This document shows positions 40,294 to 48,865 of a stretch of DNA of 64,000 bases, in pieces. This DNA comes from Verrucomicrobiota bacterium (GTDB lineage Bacteria > Verrucomicrobiota > Verrucomicrobiia > Opitutales > Opitutaceae), in assembly GCA_019136515.1 (NCBI GenBank), contig JAGVUB010000025.1, positions 1-64,000 on the forward strand, read 5' to 3'. Both the position numbers and the translations under genes were made by a program. Numbering within the stretch: the stretch's first letter is position 1; every line of letters starts with the position of its first letter. The notes under the pieces are model-generated. The model was not told the origin of the DNA. It worked only from the letters and a program-made list of their open reading frames with translations, and did no database searches.

Positions 40294-40910
40294 ATGAGCA
40301 CCACCCCGCGCCCGACCGCTCGCCAGCCCTGGCCCCTGTGGCCGATCGCCGTGGCCATCGCCGTCAGCCTCGCCGGCTACACGTACCTGCGGCTCGCCTA
40401 CGCCAAGCCCGACAAACCTCACGAACCCTTCGCCGAACACCGCCAGCGCGCCGAGTTCGGCCGTGGACCCACTCCTCGGCGAAGTTCGATGCGGTCGTCG
40501 AGTCGCCCGATATCGACGCAGCAGTCCAACAACTGCCCACCCCTCCCGGCCCCGCCGAGGAACTGCGCCAGCTCTCGACCGGGACCTGGCACCTCCCCAT
40601 CGAGTACTCCGCGGTCTCCGCCTCCGCCCGCCAGACGCACGGCGCCGACTACACCGTGCATTTCCAGGCCGAGCTCGACCAGGCGCGCGCCCACATCGTC
40701 GGCTTCGATCTCTTCCGCAAAGGCGCCGAGCTCGTCGCGCTCCCTCGATGGGAACAATACACCGGCGAACTTGATCCGCGCCGGCCGCGCAACACCGGTC
40801 GTTTCACCATCCCCTCCGACACACTCCCGACCGGCCGCTACCGTTTGACTCTCCCGGCGCTCAAACAGTCGAGCCAGTGGGACCTCGTCGTCGAGGCGGG
40901 CAGCGATTGA
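40294..40910 (+). pseudogene. membrane-anchored protein, frameshifted
   Basis: From the ATG at 40294 the protein begins MSTTPRPTARQPWPLWPIAV with one hydrophobic segment (WPIAVAIAVSLAGYTYLRLA) and then HEPFAEHRQRAEFG. At about 40464 meaningful sequence moves to another frame: WTHSSAKFDAVVESPDIDAA, TGTWHLPIEYSAVSASARQT, VHFQAELDQARAHIVGFDLF and RFTIPSDTLPTGRYRLTLPA to the stop at 40908-40910. Adding one base near 40464 gives one frame of 205 aa, so I call it a single-base deletion, real or artefactual. The C-terminal part looks like a beta-rich periplasmic domain. I do not recognise the family. It lies between cheD and a converging exported protein. Confidence 0.65.
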
Positions 40911-40916
40911 ACATCC

Positions 40917-40950
40917 CGTGGCACGGGTCTCCAGACCCGTGTTCGCCACG
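40917..40950. repeat. CACGGGTCT hairpin at the end of the frameshifted gene
   Basis: CACGGGTCT/AGACCCGTG with loop CC, enclosed by CGTGG/CCACG. It sits between the converging genes at 40910 and 40985, so it may act as a two-way transcript end. Confidence 0.75.
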
Positions 40951-40984
40951 AACGTCCATCACCGGCTCGTGCGGCGGCGCGCGC

Positions 40985-42298
40985 TCAACCGTTCGGAGTC
41001 CCCGGGCGCGCGGCGGGCGGCGAAGCCGTACCCGCCGAGTCGGTCACCGCGGCAGGCGCCGCCGTCGCCGTCGCCTCGGCCTTGGCCGCCGAATCGGGAC
41101 TTTGGCCCGCCGGTTCGGCCGCCACGCGCTCGAGCGCCCGCAACCACGCACCGCCGGAGGTCCGCCGGTAGAGCTCGGCACCGTCGCTGCCCAGCAGGGC
41201 CACAATCCGCTCGCCCGACTCACGGGTGAGAGCCTCGAGTTCACCACGCACCGCCTCGGGGGTGCGACGGTTGTCGTCGCGCAGAGTCCGGAGTCGGGCC
41301 TGGACGCTCTGCGCCAAGCCGACGACCTCGTCGGCGCGGCGCGCCGGCAGACCAAAGCGCTCCGCAATCCGCGCCACCACGCGATAGCCGGGATCCTGCT
41401 GCCGCCGATACTCCTCGAACCGAGTGTCGCCCAGCGCGGCCTTGATGCGCCCGTTCAACTCGGCTTCGGCGGCTGCGCGCTCGCGCTGGCTCGCCTCGTC
41501 TCCGGCGCCGTTGCTCCCCGCGAAACGTTCGTCGAAGTCGCGCAGGAGGGCGAAAAGCGCCCGGAACTCCTGCTCGCTGGGCGCGAAGTTCGCCAGCCGG
41601 GCGCGCAGGGTCCGCGCCGTGGCCGACGTCCGCAGATCGAAGATATCCAGCTCCGCCGGAGTCAGGATCGCCGCCACATCCTTGCGCCGCTCCTGTTCGA
41701 GCAGCACGAGCAGCTCGCGATCGGTCGCCAGCAGCGTGCCTCCCGCCTGCGCCCGGATGCCGTCGGCCATCTCCCCGTAGTCGGCCATGAGGCGGTCGAT
41801 GCGTTCGAGCTTCGCATCGGGCAGCGGCCCGTAGAGCCGCCGCCGCCGCTCGCGCGCCTCCTCCGTGGCGGGATCGACGCCGAATAGCTCGGTCAAGAGA
41901 TCCTCGTGTTCCCGCGCCAGGCGGCGCAACACCACCTGCTTCTCGCGGTCGGCGGCCGAGGCGGACTCCCGCCAAAATGCGGCCGGATCCCCGGTCCCGA
42001 TCAGCTCGCGTTGCCGGGCGAGGTAGCGCTCGCGCAGCACATCGGCGACGAGGAGGCGGGCGGCCCGTTCCGGGGCGCCCGCCGCGCGCAACCGCGCCGC
42101 AACCGCGCGCGCATCGTCCCCCTGCAGCTGGTCCCAGAGCTTCGCCGGCGGCTCCGCGGGCGGCGGATTCGGCGCCGGCACCGTCTGCGCCACCGTCGTC
42201 CGCACATCCGCTCTTTCACGACGCAGGACTTGGGTGGCGACCAGCCCGGCGTTGGCCAACAACGAGAGCGCGAGCAGGGGCACGAGGAGGCGTTTCAT
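40985..42298 (-). CDS. exported helical protein of unknown function
   Basis: A 437-aa protein with a signal peptide-like start (MKRLLVPLLALSLLANAGLV) and no recognised domain. After a proline-rich linker (VPAPNPPPAEPPAK) the sequence is almost entirely charged helix, for example REKQVVLRRLAREHEDLLTE, LVLLEQERRKDVAAILTPAE and EFRALFALLRDFDERFAG, and repeated Arg/Glu pairs suggest coiled coil. The C-terminus is alanine/proline-rich and disordered. It is probably periplasmic or membrane-anchored through the uncleaved N-terminal segment. The ATG at 42298 was chosen because it gives this N-terminus; the open frame upstream is an artefact. A terminator at 42401 separates it from the floA operon. 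Confidence 0.72.
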   Translation of the reverse strand: MKRLLVPLLALSLLANAGLVATQVLRRERADVRTTVAQTVPAPNPPPAEPPAKLWDQLQGDDARAVAARLRAAGAPERAARLLVADVLRERYLARQRELIGTGDPAAFWRESASAADREKQVVLRRLAREHEDLLTELFGVDPATEEARERRRRLYGPLPDAKLERIDRLMADYGEMADGIRAQAGGTLLATDRELLVLLEQERRKDVAAILTPAELDIFDLRTSATARTLRARLANFAPSEQEFRALFALLRDFDERFAGSNGAGDEASQRERAAAEAELNGRIKAALGDTRFEEYRRQQDPGYRVVARIAERFGLPARRADEVVGLAQSVQARLRTLRDDNRRTPEAVRGELEALTRESGERIVALLGSDGAELYRRTSGGAWLRALERVAAEPAGQSPDSAAKAEATATAAPAAVTDSAGTASPPAARPGTPNG

Positions 42299-42400
42299 GC
42301 GCGGTGTGTTGGTCTGGGTTCGGCCGGAGTCCCGGCTGGGCGGATGATGAGTCCGGCGCGGTCGCTGACAAGTTCCGCCCGCCCCGACTCCAAAAACAAA

Positions 42401-42425
42401 CGAGCCCCGGGGAAACCGGGGCTCG
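42401..42425 (-). terminator. intrinsic terminator of the floA operon
   Basis: CGAGCCCCGG/CCGGGGCTCG with a five-base loop, followed on the minus strand by TTTGTTTTTG. It lies 36 bp after the stop at 42462. Confidence 0.88.
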
Positions 42426-42461
42426 TGCGATACTTCGGGCAGTCCGCCAGCGGCGGCACCG

Positions 42462-43046
42462 CTATTGCAGCGCCTTCGGCGCGCCGAGGACCTCGCGCAA
42501 CACAATCGCGCGCCGCAGGGCGTCGCGGTCGTGCAGCCCGGACAGCACCAAGGTCTCCGTCCGCGAGACTCTGGTCGCCGCAGCGACTTCGGGTATGGAA
42601 TACGCCGCCATTCCGGGCTGGGCGGACGCATAGTTCTTCGCCGCGCGCTCGGCGGCGGCCAGCTGGTCGAGCTGCTCGGCGTAGCGGCGCTGCTGCTCCA
42701 TGACGCGTTCAAGCTCGGCCGCGCCCGGCGCCTCCTCGGCGGAGACAAGCACGGGGCGCAGCTGGGGCAAGGGAGGCGGCACCGAAGCCGGTCCTTCGGC
42801 GTTCTCCTCCTCCTCGACAAGCGGCGGAGGAGAGACGCGGCCTTGGCGCTCCTCGATCTTGCGGCGGATCTCCTCCTGGATGCGGCGCGTGCGCTCCGCC
42901 ATCTCGTCGGCGTCGGGCGCGCGCCGGGCCTCCTCGGCCATCTCGCGGTTCTCCTTCGCCTTGCGCCGCTCGTTCAGCCAGTAGGCGATCGCGCCGGCGA
43001 TCACGAAGAGGATCTGCGGATTGTCGAGTAGCCAACGCCAGCTCAT
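42462..43046 (-). CDS. small membrane-anchored coiled-coil protein beside floA
   Basis: A 194-aa protein I do not recognise. The N-terminus (MSWRWLLDNPQILFVIAGAI, then AYWLNERRKAKENRE) is one membrane segment followed by positive charge, giving a cytoplasmic tail. Next come a charged helix (EMAERTRRIQEEIRRKIEER), a proline/glutamate linker, and a C-terminal helix block ending DRDALRRAIVLREVLGAPKA. The last block is well structured and could be a docking domain. It is the last gene of an operon with nfeD, a second nfeD-like gene and floA, 22 bp after floA, so a role as partner of the flotillin-like scaffold is a fair guess. Confidence 0.7.
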   Translation of the reverse strand: MSWRWLLDNPQILFVIAGAIAYWLNERRKAKENREMAEEARRAPDADEMAERTRRIQEEIRRKIEERQGRVSPPPLVEEEENAEGPASVPPPLPQLRPVLVSAEEAPGAAELERVMEQQRRYAEQLDQLAAAERAAKNYASAQPGMAAYSIPEVAAATRVSRTETLVLSGLHDRDALRRAIVLREVLGAPKALQ

Positions 43047-43068
43047 GGTGCGTGGTGGATGGCGACGG

Positions 43069-44073
43069 TTACTTCTTGTGCGCGTCGGGGCCGGCGATCG
43101 AGCTGCGCATGGCGGTGTCGGACTGGATGTTGTCCATGCGGTAGTAGTCCATCACGCCGAGCCGGCCGGTGCGGAAGGCCTCGGCCATCGCGAGCGGCAC
43201 CTGGGCCTGCGCCTCGACGACCTTCGCCTGCGATTCCTGCGTGCGGGCCTTCATCTCCTGCTCGAGCGCCACGGCGGCGGCGCGGCGGATTTCGGCCTGG
43301 GCTTGCGCCATGTTCTTGTTGGCGTCGGCCTGCGCGACCTGCAGCTTGGCCCCGATGTTCTCGCCGACATCGACGTCGGCGATGTCGATCGAGAGGATCT
43401 CGAACGCCGTGCCGGCGTCGAGGCCGCGGGCGAGCACGGTCTTGGAAATGCTGTCCGGATTCTCGAGCACGCTCTTGTAGCTCTCGGCCGCGCCGATGGT
43501 GGTGACGATGCCCTCGCCCACGCGGGCGATGATGGTGTTCTCCTTCGCGCCGCCGACGAACCGGTCGAGGTTGGTGCGGACCGTCACGCGGGCCTTCACC
43601 TTCACCTGGATGCCGTCCTTGGCCACGCCGTCGATGGTCGTGCGGCCGGCCTCGGGATTGGGGCAGTCGATGACCTTCGGGTCGACGGAGGTGCGCACGG
43701 CCTCGAGCACGCTCTTGCCGGAGCCCTTGGTGGCGAGGTCGATCGCGCAGGCGCGGTCCCAGTCCAGCGCGATGCCGGCCTTCTTGGCGGCGATGATCGC
43801 CTGCACGGTCGGGACGACGTTGCCGCCGGCCTGGAAGTGCGAGGCGATGAGGTCGGCGCTGACCGGGATGCCGGCGCGCACCGCGGTGATGCGGGCATCG
43901 ACGATGAGGCCGAACGGGATGCCGGCGAACTTCAGCGCGATGAGCTTCGACATCGGCACGGCCGCGCCGTTGAAGAGCGCCTTCACCCAGGCGCCGATCA
44001 ACCCGCCGACGACGACGAGCAGGATGAGACCGATGACAACAAGGACGATGATACCGACGAGTGGCAGGTTCAT
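43069..44073 (-). CDS. floA: flotillin-like protein FloA
   Basis: Membrane scaffold of the flotillin-like UPF0365 family, 334 aa, forming functional membrane microdomains. The hydrophobic N-terminus ([20 protein letters not shown]) is followed by [40 protein letters not shown] and the family-typical [16 protein letters not shown] long helical stretch near the C-terminus ([20 protein letters not shown] and onward) is the flotillin coiled coil. The length matches the family. It follows a short NfeD-type gene by 12 bp, the association expected since FloA and NfeD proteins usually occur together. Start at 44073. Confidence 0.95.
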   Translation of the reverse strand: MNLPLVGIIVLVVIGLILLVVVGGLIGAWVKALFNGAAVPMSKLIALKFAGIPFGLIVDARITAVRAGIPVSADLIASHFQAGGNVVPTVQAIIAAKKAGIALDWDRACAIDLATKGSGKSVLEAVRTSVDPKVIDCPNPEAGRTTIDGVAKDGIQVKVKARVTVRTNLDRFVGGAKENTIIARVGEGIVTTIGAAESYKSVLENPDSISKTVLARGLDAGTAFEILSIDIADVDVGENIGAKLQVAQADANKNMAQAQAEIRRAAAVALEQEMKARTQESQAKVVEAQAQVPLAMAEAFRTGRLGVMDYYRMDNIQSDTAMRSSIAGPDAHKK

Positions 44074-44085
44074 GAAGCGATGGGA

Positions 44086-44553
44086 TTAGGGTTTGGTTAC
44101 GATCAATCGAAAAGCATCGAGGCCGACGACCTTCAGCGTCTCACCGACGGCGGCGTAGCCGCTGCGGCAGCTCGCCTCGTAGCGACGGCCGTCCACCTGG
44201 ACGAAACCGGTAGGCGCCAGCGTCGAAAGGGCAACCGCCTCGCGGCCGAGCACGTCGGCCTCCTTGGCGAGCGGCGGCTGGCTGACACTGTCGATGGTCG
44301 CATCCATCGAGAGGTGTTTCGCGACGCGCGACTGCGGCAGCCAGACCATCTCCAGGTAGAACGTCGCGCCGAGCAGCAGCAATGCGACGATGGTCGCGAC
44401 CATGCCGCCGGTGCCACCGAGGTTCACGAAAGCCGCGACCACGCCGCCGGTCATCAGCAACGCGCCCACCGTGCCGAGCACGGCGCCGGGCACCACGATC
44501 TCGAGCGCGAGCAGGATCACGCCGAGGATGAAGAGGACGATCACGAGGGTCAT
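44086..44553 (-). CDS. short NfeD-like membrane protein
   Basis: A 155-aa protein with four closely spaced hydrophobic segments in the first 70 residues (LVIVLFILGVILLALEIVVP, GTVGALLMTGGVVAAFVNLG, MVATIVALLLLGATFYLEMV) and a C-terminal NfeD-type OB fold (GREAVALSTLAPTGFVQVDG, RRYEAS, LKVVGLDAFRLIV). This is the short NfeD form without protease domain. Its start overlaps the stop of the long NfeD gene by ATGA (44550-44553), so the pair is translationally coupled. It probably links the protease of the long NfeD to the FloA scaffold. Confidence 0.88.
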   Translation of the reverse strand: MTLVIVLFILGVILLALEIVVPGAVLGTVGALLMTGGVVAAFVNLGGTGGMVATIVALLLLGATFYLEMVWLPQSRVAKHLSMDATIDSVSQPPLAKEADVLGREAVALSTLAPTGFVQVDGRRYEASCRSGYAAVGETLKVVGLDAFRLIVTKP

Positions 44554-46010
44554 GATTCTTTGTCGACCTCCACGATAAGGCCGAAATCGGAGACGCGCAC
44601 CACGACGACCTTCGTGCCCGCCACGGCCGTGCCGAGCTCGAGCCGCGCCTCGTAGCGCCTCCCCCCGATCTCGATCTGGCCACCCGGGAAAAGGCCCGTG
44701 GCGACGACGCCGCGCGCGCCAAGCAGCGAGCCCGTCTCCGCCGCCGCTTCCGGCGGCAAGCCGGCGACCTGGGAGGTCGAGCCCGCCTCGCCCGTGACCG
44801 CCAGCCGCGTGAAAAACCAGCCCTTCGGGATGAACTTCGCGAGCAGCAGCGCCAGCATGAGCGCAATACCGAAGCCAAGCAGGAGATTGGTGGCGGGCTT
44901 GGCGAACATCTCGCCGGAGAAATCCAGCGGCTGGTTGGGCCAGTGGTCGACCATCGACCAGAGCAGCGCGCCGAACATAAGCAGTACGCCCGTCGCCGCC
45001 GGCAGGATCACGCCCGGGAAGAAGACCAGCTCGGCGAGCAGCAGCAGCAGGCCTAGTCCGAAGACCAGCGCCGCCTCGTAGCCGGATAGTCCGGCGACAT
45101 AGTGGCCGAAGAACACGACCAACAACAACGCCCCGCCGGTGATGCCGAAGAAGCCGAAGCCGGGGGTCTTGAACTCGATGTAGAGGCAGAGGATCCCGAG
45201 CCCGAGCAGAATCGCGGAGTAGTCGGTGATGTACTGCGCGAGCTGCTCGGACCAGGTGACCTCCAGCCGTTCGATCCGGTAATTGCCGGCACCGAGCTTC
45301 TCATCGAGCAACGCCTCCAGCGACTTCGCCGAGCCGCTCGACAACAGCGGCACCGGTGGTTCACCGAAAAGCTCAGCCGCCTGGGTCGCGGTGAGCGAGA
45401 GCAGCTTGCCCTTCGGCTTGATGACCCGTTCGCCGATCTTGAACTCGAAATCCTTGTCGAACATCGCCGTGAGCACCTCGGCGCGGTAGCGTTTGCCCTC
45501 GGTATACGCGCCGACCTTCGCCTCGAGGAAGCTGTTCACCTTGAGCCGCATCGTCTCCGGGATGTCGGCCCCTTGCGAACTGACCGCCGCCGCCGCCCCG
45601 ATGATGCCCTTCGGCGCGAAGTAGATGTCGTCGGTCACCGCGGAGATGAACGCACCGGCCGAGATCGCCTCGTCGTTGACGTAGGTGGCCGTGCGCCCCT
45701 CGAACTTGTCGAGCGCATCCATCATCTCCAGCGCCGTGCCCAGCGCCCCGCCCGGCGTCTTCATATCGAGCACCACCAGGTCGTTCTTCCCAGCCGACTT
45801 GAGGCCGCGCCGGAGGATGTAGAAGACCGGATCGGCGATCTGCTCGCGCACTGGGATCACGACCACGCGCACCGGCTTCTCCGCGGTGCCCACCAACGCC
45901 GGCTCGACCGGGGTTTTCGCCGCCGCAGGAGCCACGGAGTCGCCGCCCAGATGCGCGGCCTGGGCCGCCGAGGACAGAAGGCAGAACAACACGAGGAGCA
46001 GTCGTTGCAT
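44550..46010 (-). CDS. long NfeD protein with ClpP-class serine protease domain
   Basis: Membrane-bound protease-scaffold protein, 486 aa. A signal peptide (MQRLLLVLFCLLSSAAQAAH) precedes a ClpP/crotonase-type protease domain (VVIPVREQIADPVFYILRRG, LVVLDMKTPGGALGTALEMM, NDEAISAGAFISAVTDDIYF, with a serine in AISAGAF as the expected nucleophile). Several membrane segments follow from about residue 250 (YSAILLGLGILCLYIEFKTP; GFFGITGGALLLVVFFGHYV), then an NfeD-type OB domain at the C-terminus (GQIEIGGRRYEARLELG). It is the first gene of a four-gene operon with short NfeD, FloA and a coiled-coil protein. Start at 46010. Confidence 0.9.
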   Translation of the reverse strand: MQRLLLVLFCLLSSAAQAAHLGGDSVAPAAAKTPVEPALVGTAEKPVRVVVIPVREQIADPVFYILRRGLKSAGKNDLVVLDMKTPGGALGTALEMMDALDKFEGRTATYVNDEAISAGAFISAVTDDIYFAPKGIIGAAAAVSSQGADIPETMRLKVNSFLEAKVGAYTEGKRYRAEVLTAMFDKDFEFKIGERVIKPKGKLLSLTATQAAELFGEPPVPLLSSGSAKSLEALLDEKLGAGNYRIERLEVTWSEQLAQYITDYSAILLGLGILCLYIEFKTPGFGFFGITGGALLLVVFFGHYVAGLSGYEAALVFGLGLLLLLAELVFFPGVILPAATGVLLMFGALLWSMVDHWPNQPLDFSGEMFAKPATNLLLGFGIALMLALLLAKFIPKGWFFTRLAVTGEAGSTSQVAGLPPEAAAETGSLLGARGVVATGLFPGGQIEIGGRRYEARLELGTAVAGTKVVVVRVSDFGLIVEVDKES

Positions 46011-46186
46011 GCGGGCGCTGTTATCGACGCGCGCGCGGGACGGCGCAAGCCTGCGCCCGCGTTTTCCCCTTACAAATCCCCGCGCCGTTTCAGCTCGGCG
46101 CCGCCGGCAGGCCGCCCCGCAACTTCACCGTCGCCACCGAACACAGGTTTGCACTCCGCGCCGTTTTCCCCATCACCGGATGCGGC

Positions 46187-47110
46187 ATGGAACGCATCCC
46201 GTATCTCGGCAAGGAACTGCTTCGTTGGCAGGTGGGTCGCTCGACCTTCCTCGCCCTGCCCGAGCTCGGAGCCCGGCTCATGAACTGGAACCTCGAACTG
46301 GGCGACGGTACCTTGCGCGACGTGCTCTACTGGCCCGAGATCGAGTCGCTCGAGGACTTCGCGAAAGTCCGCGGCGGCAACCCGATCCTGTTCCCTTTCG
46401 CCGGCCGTTGCTTCGAGGGTGGCGAGATGCAGTACTGGCGCGCGCCCGACGGGGCCCGCCTGCGGATGCCCATGCACGGCCTCGCCCGCCAGGGCGACTT
46501 CAGCCTCGTCCGGGCCGACGCCGGCGGCTTCAGCGCCTTGTTCCACCCGTCGGCGGCCGACTGCACGATCTATCCTTTCGACTACGAGTTCACCGTCGAC
46601 TACCGCTTCGAGCCGCTCGGCTTCTACGTCGAACTCGCGCTACGCAACCTCGGCAGCACCCCGATCCCGTGGAGCGCCGGCCACCACTTCTACTTCACCA
46701 TTCCCTGGACCGACGGTCTCACCCGCGACGACTACTCGGTGCGCATTCCCTCGCGCCGCGTCGCCAAGCAGGACCCGGCCACCGGCCAGCTCGTCGACCA
46801 GCCCCACTTCACCGCCGAGGAGAAACTCTCCAACCCGGCGCTGCTCGACACCATCCACCTCAATCTCGCCGGCAACAGCGCGATCGTCACCGAGCGCACC
46901 ACGGGCAACACGCTCCGCCTTCGCATCGGGACTTCAAGGACGCCACCGGCCGACACCGCGGTGCTCACCTGGACGGAGAAGCCCGAGTCGCCGTTTTTCT
47001 GCGTCGAACCTTGGATGGGGCCGCCCAACGCCCCGGGCAACGCCCTCGGCGTGCACCTCGTCGAACCCGGCCAGACCCAGCGTTTCCTGGTCGAGGTCTC
47101 GCTGCGCTGA
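46187..47110 (+). CDS. aldose 1-epimerase family protein
   Basis: Predicted mutarotase-type enzyme of 307 aa acting on the anomeric carbon of a sugar or sugar phosphate; cytoplasmic. Family landmarks are GARLMNWNLELGDG, NPILFPFAGRCFEGG, MPMHGLARQGDF with a likely binding histidine, IPWSAGHHFYFTIPW with the catalytic-region histidine, and FFCVEPWMGPPNA with the expected glutamate base. The start at 46187 (MERIPYLGKELLRWQVG) matches homology. It converges on xylB, from which a hairpin at 47137 separates it, and diverges from the nfeD operon. The actual sugar is not clear, but the neighbour xylulokinase suggests pentose use. Confidence 0.88.
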   Translation: MERIPYLGKELLRWQVGRSTFLALPELGARLMNWNLELGDGTLRDVLYWPEIESLEDFAKVRGGNPILFPFAGRCFEGGEMQYWRAPDGARLRMPMHGLARQGDFSLVRADAGGFSALFHPSAADCTIYPFDYEFTVDYRFEPLGFYVELALRNLGSTPIPWSAGHHFYFTIPWTDGLTRDDYSVRIPSRRVAKQDPATGQLVDQPHFTAEEKLSNPALLDTIHLNLAGNSAIVTERTTGNTLRLRIGTSRTPPADTAVLTWTEKPESPFFCVEPWMGPPNAPGNALGVHLVEPGQTQRFLVEVSLR

Positions 47111-47136
47111 CCGTCCCTGCCCCGGCGGAAATGGAA

Positions 47137-47167
47137 ACGACCGGCGTCCGCGAGGAACGCCGGTCGT
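47137..47167. terminator. bidirectional hairpin between epimerase and xylB
   Basis: Perfect 11-bp stem ACGACCGGCGT/ACGCCGGTCGT with a nine-base loop, between converging genes. U-tracts are weak on both strands. Confidence 0.7.
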
Positions 47168-47196
47168 GAGGAATCGAGAAAGCAGGCGCGGGCCGA

Positions 47197-48714
47197 TCAG
47201 CCGTTGGCGATCTTGCGCTGGACCGGGAAGACCGGGCGCAGCACCTGGCTGAGCTGGTCGTGCAGCGCCTGCATCTTGCGGTAGACGGCGACGTTGGCCT
47301 TGTTGGGCTGGCAACGGGTCGCCTCGTCGAGCGCGACGATGCGGCGGGTGATGTCCTCGAGCTTCGCCTTCGGGTTGGACTGACGGGCCACGCACCACGC
47401 GGCCTGGAGCGCACCGCCGAGCGCGGCACCCTCGTCCTCAACCATCGCAACGACGGGCACGCCGAAGACGTCGGCCATCATCTGGCGCCAGACGGGCGAC
47501 TTGGCGCCGCCGCCGGTGATGCGGATCTCCTTCGCCTTCACGCCCAGCTGGGCGAGGCGGCGCAGGCCGTAGTTCATGCCGAGCGTGGCGCCTTCCATCG
47601 CGGCGCGGGCGAAATGCGCCTGCGTGTTGGTCTTGGCGTTGAGGCCGATGAACGAGCCCGAGCCGGTGGGCACGTTGGGTGTGCGCTCGCCGGCGTAGTA
47701 CGGGAGGAGCAACAGGCCGTCGCTGCCGGCCGGCACCGTGGCCACCTGGTCGTCGAAGGTCTTCACGTCCCAGCCGAAGAGGTTGCGCATGTGCTCGGTG
47801 ACGCTGGTGACGTTCATCGTGCATAGCAGCGGGAGCCAGCCGCCCGTGGAGCTGCAGAACGCGGCGATCTCGCCATCGGGGTCGCAGACCGGCTTCTTGC
47901 TGAAGGCGTAGATGGTGCCGGAGGTGCCGAAGCTGGCGGTGACCACGCCCGACTCCACGTTTCCGGTACCAATGGCGCCCATCATGTTGTCGCCGCCGCC
48001 GGCGCTGACCACGACGGAGGTCGAGAGGCCGTATTTCTCGGCGATCTCCGGGCGGAGGGTGCCGGCCGCCTCGTGCGAGCCCGAGATTTTCGGGAGGAAC
48101 TGGGCGAGCTTCGGATCGATCGCATCGATCGCGGCCTTCGACCAGGCGGCCTTGCGCACGTCCATGAGCGCGGTGCCGGAGGCGTCGCCGAACTCCATGA
48201 AGTACTGGCCGGTGAGGTGGAAATTGAGGTAGTCGTGCGGAAGGAGCACGTGGCGGAGGCGGCGGTAGTTGGCCGGCTCCTTCTTTTTCAACCAGGCGAT
48301 CTTGCCCGCGGTGAAACCGGCGAGCACGAGGTTGCCGGTCTTCTTCAGCGTGGCCTTGGGCCCGCCGAGCTTCTTCATGATCGCCTCGCACTCGGGCACG
48401 GTGGAGGTGTCGCACCAGAGCTTGGCCGGGCGGATGACCTCGCCGTTCTCGTCGAGCGGCACGAAGCCGTGCTGCTGGCCGGAGACGCCGATGCCGGCGA
48501 CGGCCGCGCGGTCGACCTTTTCGAGCACGGCGAGAATGACCTTGTCGAGCGCCTCGGTCCAGGCGGAGGGGTGCTGCTCCATATGCCCGACCGGGAGGTT
48601 CGGGATGAGCGCGTAGGACGCGCGCGCCTCGGCGACGACCTTGCCCGACTCGAGGTCGAGCACGATGGCCTTGGTGCTCTGCGTGCCGCTATCGATGCCG
48701 ATGAAGAGACTCAT
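47197..48714 (-). CDS. xylB: xylulokinase
   Basis: FGGY-family kinase phosphorylating D-xylulose to xylulose 5-phosphate, linking xylose to the pentose phosphate pathway; 505 aa, normal length. Motifs are IGIDSGTQSTKAIVLD near residues 5-20, GVSGQQHGFVPLDENG near 80-95, KLWCDTSTVPECEAI with the catalytic-region aspartate, SAGGGDNMMGAIGTG, ASFGTSGTIYAFSKKP, RITGGGAKSPVWRQMMADVF and VEDEGAALGGALQAAW. No xylA or xylose transporter is near. The ATG at 48714 has no clear Shine-Dalgarno. Confidence 0.94.
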   Translation of the reverse strand: MSLFIGIDSGTQSTKAIVLDLESGKVVAEARASYALIPNLPVGHMEQHPSAWTEALDKVILAVLEKVDRAAVAGIGVSGQQHGFVPLDENGEVIRPAKLWCDTSTVPECEAIMKKLGGPKATLKKTGNLVLAGFTAGKIAWLKKKEPANYRRLRHVLLPHDYLNFHLTGQYFMEFGDASGTALMDVRKAAWSKAAIDAIDPKLAQFLPKISGSHEAAGTLRPEIAEKYGLSTSVVVSAGGGDNMMGAIGTGNVESGVVTASFGTSGTIYAFSKKPVCDPDGEIAAFCSSTGGWLPLLCTMNVTSVTEHMRNLFGWDVKTFDDQVATVPAGSDGLLLLPYYAGERTPNVPTGSGSFIGLNAKTNTQAHFARAAMEGATLGMNYGLRRLAQLGVKAKEIRITGGGAKSPVWRQMMADVFGVPVVAMVEDEGAALGGALQAAWCVARQSNPKAKLEDITRRIVALDEATRCQPNKANVAVYRKMQALHDQLSQVLRPVFPVQRKIANG

Positions 48715-48816
48715 GGGTGATGTGTAGTGATCTGTTGGAGGTGGTGAGCGTGTCGCACCGGGGGAGGCGGAGGCCGACGATCTTCCGGGTCGCCGCGAAC
48801 CCCGCCACAACAAAAA

Positions 48817-48840
48817 GGCCGCGGGCGCATGCCCGCGGCC
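48817..48840 (-). terminator. intrinsic terminator of the aminotransferase gene
   Basis: GGCCGCGGGC/GCCCGCGGCC with loop ATGC, followed on the minus strand by TTTTTGTTG. It lies 25 bp past the stop at 48866. Confidence 0.9.
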
Positions 48841-48865
48841 TCGGAAGTGGGTTCCTGGAGGCGGT

